Shown piece by piece: positions 6,875 through 8,513 of a stretch of 8,513 nt of DNA. The DNA is from Anaerolineae bacterium (GTDB lineage Bacteria > Chloroflexota > Anaerolineae > UBA1429): assembly GCA_007123335.1 (NCBI GenBank), contig SKLG01000090.1, positions 1 to 8,513 on the forward strand, given 5' to 3'. Position numbers and translations under genes: made by a program. The notes under the pieces are model-generated. The model saw only the letters and a program-made list of their open reading frames with translations. It ran no database searches and had not been told where the DNA came from. Positions within the stretch are counted from its first letter, which is position 1, and the number at the start of each line of letters is the position of its first letter.

Positions 6875-7891
6875 ATGTCTGACCGAGCGCAACAACCAGG
6901 ACCACCCTTTGCTGCCGACGATGCTCAGGATCGAGGTCCTCGTGTGGTGGCGTTGGGCGGCGGTCACGGGCTTTCGACGCTGCTAAGAGGGCTCAAGGAC
7001 CAGCATTGCGATATCACCGCCATCGTCACCGTCGCCGATGACGGGGGCAGTTCTGGCGTGCTGCGGCGTGAGACCGGCATCCTGCCGCCCGGCGATCTGC
7101 GCCGCTGCATCGCCGCCCTGGCCGATGCCGAGCCGCTGATGACCCAGCTCTTTGAGTATCGGTTTGGCCACGGGGCGGGCCTCGATGGCCATGCCTTTGG
7201 CAACCTGTTCATCGCCGCCATGGCCGGCATCATGGGTGATTTCGAGCGCGGCGTCAGCGAGGTCAGCCGGGTGCTGGCCGTCAAAGGACGGGTTCTGCCC
7301 TCGTCGCTGGATCATCTCGTGCTGTGTGCCGAGGTGTGCGTGCCCGATGATCAAGGTGGGCGGATACTGGTCAAAGGACAATCGCAGATCGCCGGCGTTC
7401 ATGGGTTGGTCGAGCGGGTCTACCTGCAACCCAGCGAGCCCAAGGGCTATCCGTTGGCCATCAGCGCCCTGTTGAACGCCGACCTGATCGTGCTGGGGCC
7501 AGGGAGCCTCTACACCAGCATCATCCCCAATCTGCTGGTGCCCGATATCCTCGCCGCGCTTTGCGCCGCCGAGGCGCGCAAGGTCTATATCTGCAACGTC
7601 GCGACACAACCGGGCGAGACCGCCGACTATACCGTGGGCGACCACGTGCGCGCCCTGGCCGAGCACATGGGTGGTGGCGCCTGCGATTGCGTGCTGGCGA
7701 ACGGCAACACCGACTTGACGCTCTCTCCGACATCGAACAGCGCCATGGTCATGCCCACCCTCGAGGGGGCGCCGGCATTCGACGGCGATGCATGGCAGCT
7801 CGTTGTCCAAGACCTGGTGGATCGCGCGCTGCCCTGGCGTCACGACGCCGCCAAACTGGCCAGCACCGTCCTGCGCCTCTGCCCTCGCTGA
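6875..7891 (+). CDS. yvcK: YvcK/GlmR family gluconeogenesis factor (CofD-like fold)
   Basis: A 338-residue cytoplasmic protein with the full set of family blocks: VVALGGGHGLSTLLRGLK (24-41), VADDGGSSGVLR (53-64), LPPGDLRRC (70-78), DGHAFGNLFIAA (104-115), VLGPGSLYTSIIPNLL (206-221) and CNVATQPGET (240-249). YvcK/GlmR proteins bind UDP-sugars and, in Bacillus subtilis, adjust carbon flow into cell-wall precursors during growth on gluconeogenic carbon; they resemble the CofD transferase but are thought to act by regulation. The length matches the family, apart from a hydrophilic N-terminal extension of about 20 residues. ATG 6875 is preferred to ATG 6872 because GGAGG (6866-6870) ends only one base before the latter. 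In many Gram-positive bacteria yvcK sits between rapZ and whiA; here the left neighbour is a divergent protease, and the right neighbour is a sugar-type dehydrogenase with its own promoter, so the gene looks monocistronic. Confidence 0.92.
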   Translation: MSDRAQQPGPPFAADDAQDRGPRVVALGGGHGLSTLLRGLKDQHCDITAIVTVADDGGSSGVLRRETGILPPGDLRRCIAALADAEPLMTQLFEYRFGHGAGLDGHAFGNLFIAAMAGIMGDFERGVSEVSRVLAVKGRVLPSSLDHLVLCAEVCVPDDQGGRILVKGQSQIAGVHGLVERVYLQPSEPKGYPLAISALLNADLIVLGPGSLYTSIIPNLLVPDILAALCAAEARKVYICNVATQPGETADYTVGDHVRALAEHMGGGACDCVLANGNTDLTLSPTSNSAMVMPTLEGAPAFDGDAWQLVVQDLVDRALPWRHDAAKLASTVLRLCPR

Positions 7892-7954
7892 CCGCCCCAA
7901 CACTCCCGCTAGAGATCCCCAGCAGGCCGCCATGACGCCTCGTCGCAACGGCGC

Positions 7955-7983
7955 TTGACACCTGCCCTTCGGCAGTGCAGAAT
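7955..7983 (+). promoter_or_regulatory. sigma-70 type promoter with a palindrome in the spacer, upstream of the oxidoreductase
   Basis: TTGACA at 7955-7960, a 17-base spacer and CAGAAT at 7978-7983 (four of six matches). The spacer contains CTGCC (7962-7966) and GGCAG (7971-7975), an inverted repeat around CTTC that could be a small operator. Transcription would start near 7990 and leave a leader of about 45 bases. No clear terminator is seen between the yvcK stop and this promoter. Confidence 0.6.
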
Positions 7984-8022
7984 GTGGCCCATGCCTGTTC
8001 CTGATCGTCGCATGTATCACTC

Positions 8023-8028
8023 AGGAGG
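8023..8028 (+). promoter_or_regulatory. Shine-Dalgarno site setting the oxidoreductase start
   Basis: AGGAGG here is followed by two in-frame ATG codons, at 8029 and 8035. The first directly abuts the site, while the second lies six bases away at normal spacing, so 8035 is chosen. Confidence 0.75.
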
Positions 8029-8034
8029 ATGAGC

Positions 8035-8513
8035 ATGGTCAGTGGTAAGAATCAGGACGTCTTTTTCCCGCGCAAGCTGCGCATGGGCATGGTGGGCGGT
8101 GGCCGCGATGCCTTTATCGGCGCCGTGCACCGCATGGCCGCCCAGCTCGATGGCCAGGTCGACCTCGTCGCCGGCGCCTTTTCCTCGACGGCGGAGAAAT
8201 CGATCGCCTCGGCCAGAGACCTGTACGTGCCTCGGGCCTATGGCTCGTGGGAGGAGATGGTCGAGAAGGAGAGCGCGCTGCCTGAAGAGGGCGCCGCCGC
8301 ACGCGTCGATTTCGTCTCTATCGTCACCCCCAACCACATGCACTATCCGGTGGCCAAGGCCTTTGTGGAGGCCGGCTTTCACGTCGTCTGCGACAAGCCG
8401 CTGGTGCATACCGTCGAGCAGGCCATGGACCTGATTGACGCCGTAGAGGCTGGCGATGTGGTCTTTGGCGTCACCTACAACTATACCGGCTACCCGATGG
8501 TCAAGCAGGCGCG
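8035..8513 (+). CDS. Gfo/Idh/MocA family NAD(P)-dependent oxidoreductase, N-terminal part
   Basis: An open frame of 159 complete codons that runs off the right edge. It starts MVSGKNQDVFFPRKLR, then shows the Rossmann dinucleotide-binding loop MGMVGGGRDAFIGAVHR (17-33, glycines 18, 21, 22 and 23). IVTPNHMH follows at about 96-103 and CDKPL at about 119-123, where Lys121 is the EKP-type catalytic or structural lysine of the family. The last visible segment, VTYNYTGYPMVKQA (146-159), begins the substrate domain. Family members oxidise or epimerise sugars, inositols and related polyols in the cytoplasm; the GGG-R-DAFIG variant and the YNYTGYPM block place it in a distinct subfamily whose substrate I cannot name. 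Its own promoter and ribosome site suggest it is the first gene of a carbohydrate-use operon extending to the right, but that lies outside the window. Confidence 0.9.
   Translation, partial: MVSGKNQDVFFPRKLRMGMVGGGRDAFIGAVHRMAAQLDGQVDLVAGAFSSTAEKSIASARDLYVPRAYGSWEEMVEKESALPEEGAAARVDFVSIVTPNHMHYPVAKAFVEAGFHVVCDKPLVHTVEQAMDLIDAVEAGDVVFGVTYNYTGYPMVKQA

Noticed and set aside
6983..8020. 345-codon open frame on the minus strand opposite yvcK
   Set aside because: It mirrors yvcK, whose family motifs are all present on the + strand; the antisense product has no family features.
1..8513. CRISPR array, tRNA, rRNA, insertion sequence or attachment site
   Set aside because: I saw no regularly spaced direct repeats, no tRNA-like cloverleaf with CCA end, no rRNA core sequence and no transposase or integrase motifs on either strand.

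Overview
High-GC bacterial DNA, most likely from the phylum Chloroflexota (Anaerolineae/Caldilineae-like). The pointers are an apparent LysW-pathway hydrolase, a YvcK-type protein, a large secreted subtilase whose last residues read LLPLIL (a tail I associate with secreted Chloroflexota proteins), and near-consensus sigma-70 promoters. This placement is inference; there is no rRNA or other marker in the window.

Layout from left to right. (1) The C-terminal end of an M20 metallohydrolase resembling LysK on the + strand, cut by the window edge. (2) A strong promoter and a monocistronic + strand gene for an eight-helix membrane protein. It aligns without gaps, by eye, to the proton-pumping complex I subunit NuoH, but has lost most of the glutamates that define that subunit. 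(3) A hairpin between convergent genes, then a minus-strand, AT-rich gene for a multi-pass GT-C type glycosyltransferase that looks foreign in composition. (4) A perfect 17-bp hairpin, then a 1156-residue secreted S8 peptidase on the minus strand, with signal peptide, propeptide, subtilase domain with inserted PA domain, beta-sandwich, a GATase-1-like alpha/beta domain, PKD domain and the hydrophobic tail. (5) A divergent intergenic region with back-to-back sigma-70 promoters, then yvcK on the + strand. (6) Another promoter with a palindrome in its spacer, and the N-terminal part of a Gfo/Idh/MocA oxidoreductase that runs off the right edge.

The genes do not form one operon: four of the six have their own recognisable promoter, and strand changes separate most of them. 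The region is a series of single-gene units: amino-acid biosynthesis, an orphan complex I-like membrane protein, envelope glycosylation, extracellular proteolysis, a wall/carbon regulator and a sugar or polyol dehydrogenase. I see no CRISPR array, tRNA, rRNA, transposase or phage gene. The most unusual item is the stand-alone degenerate NuoH homologue; I do not see a convincing new multi-gene defence or mobile system.
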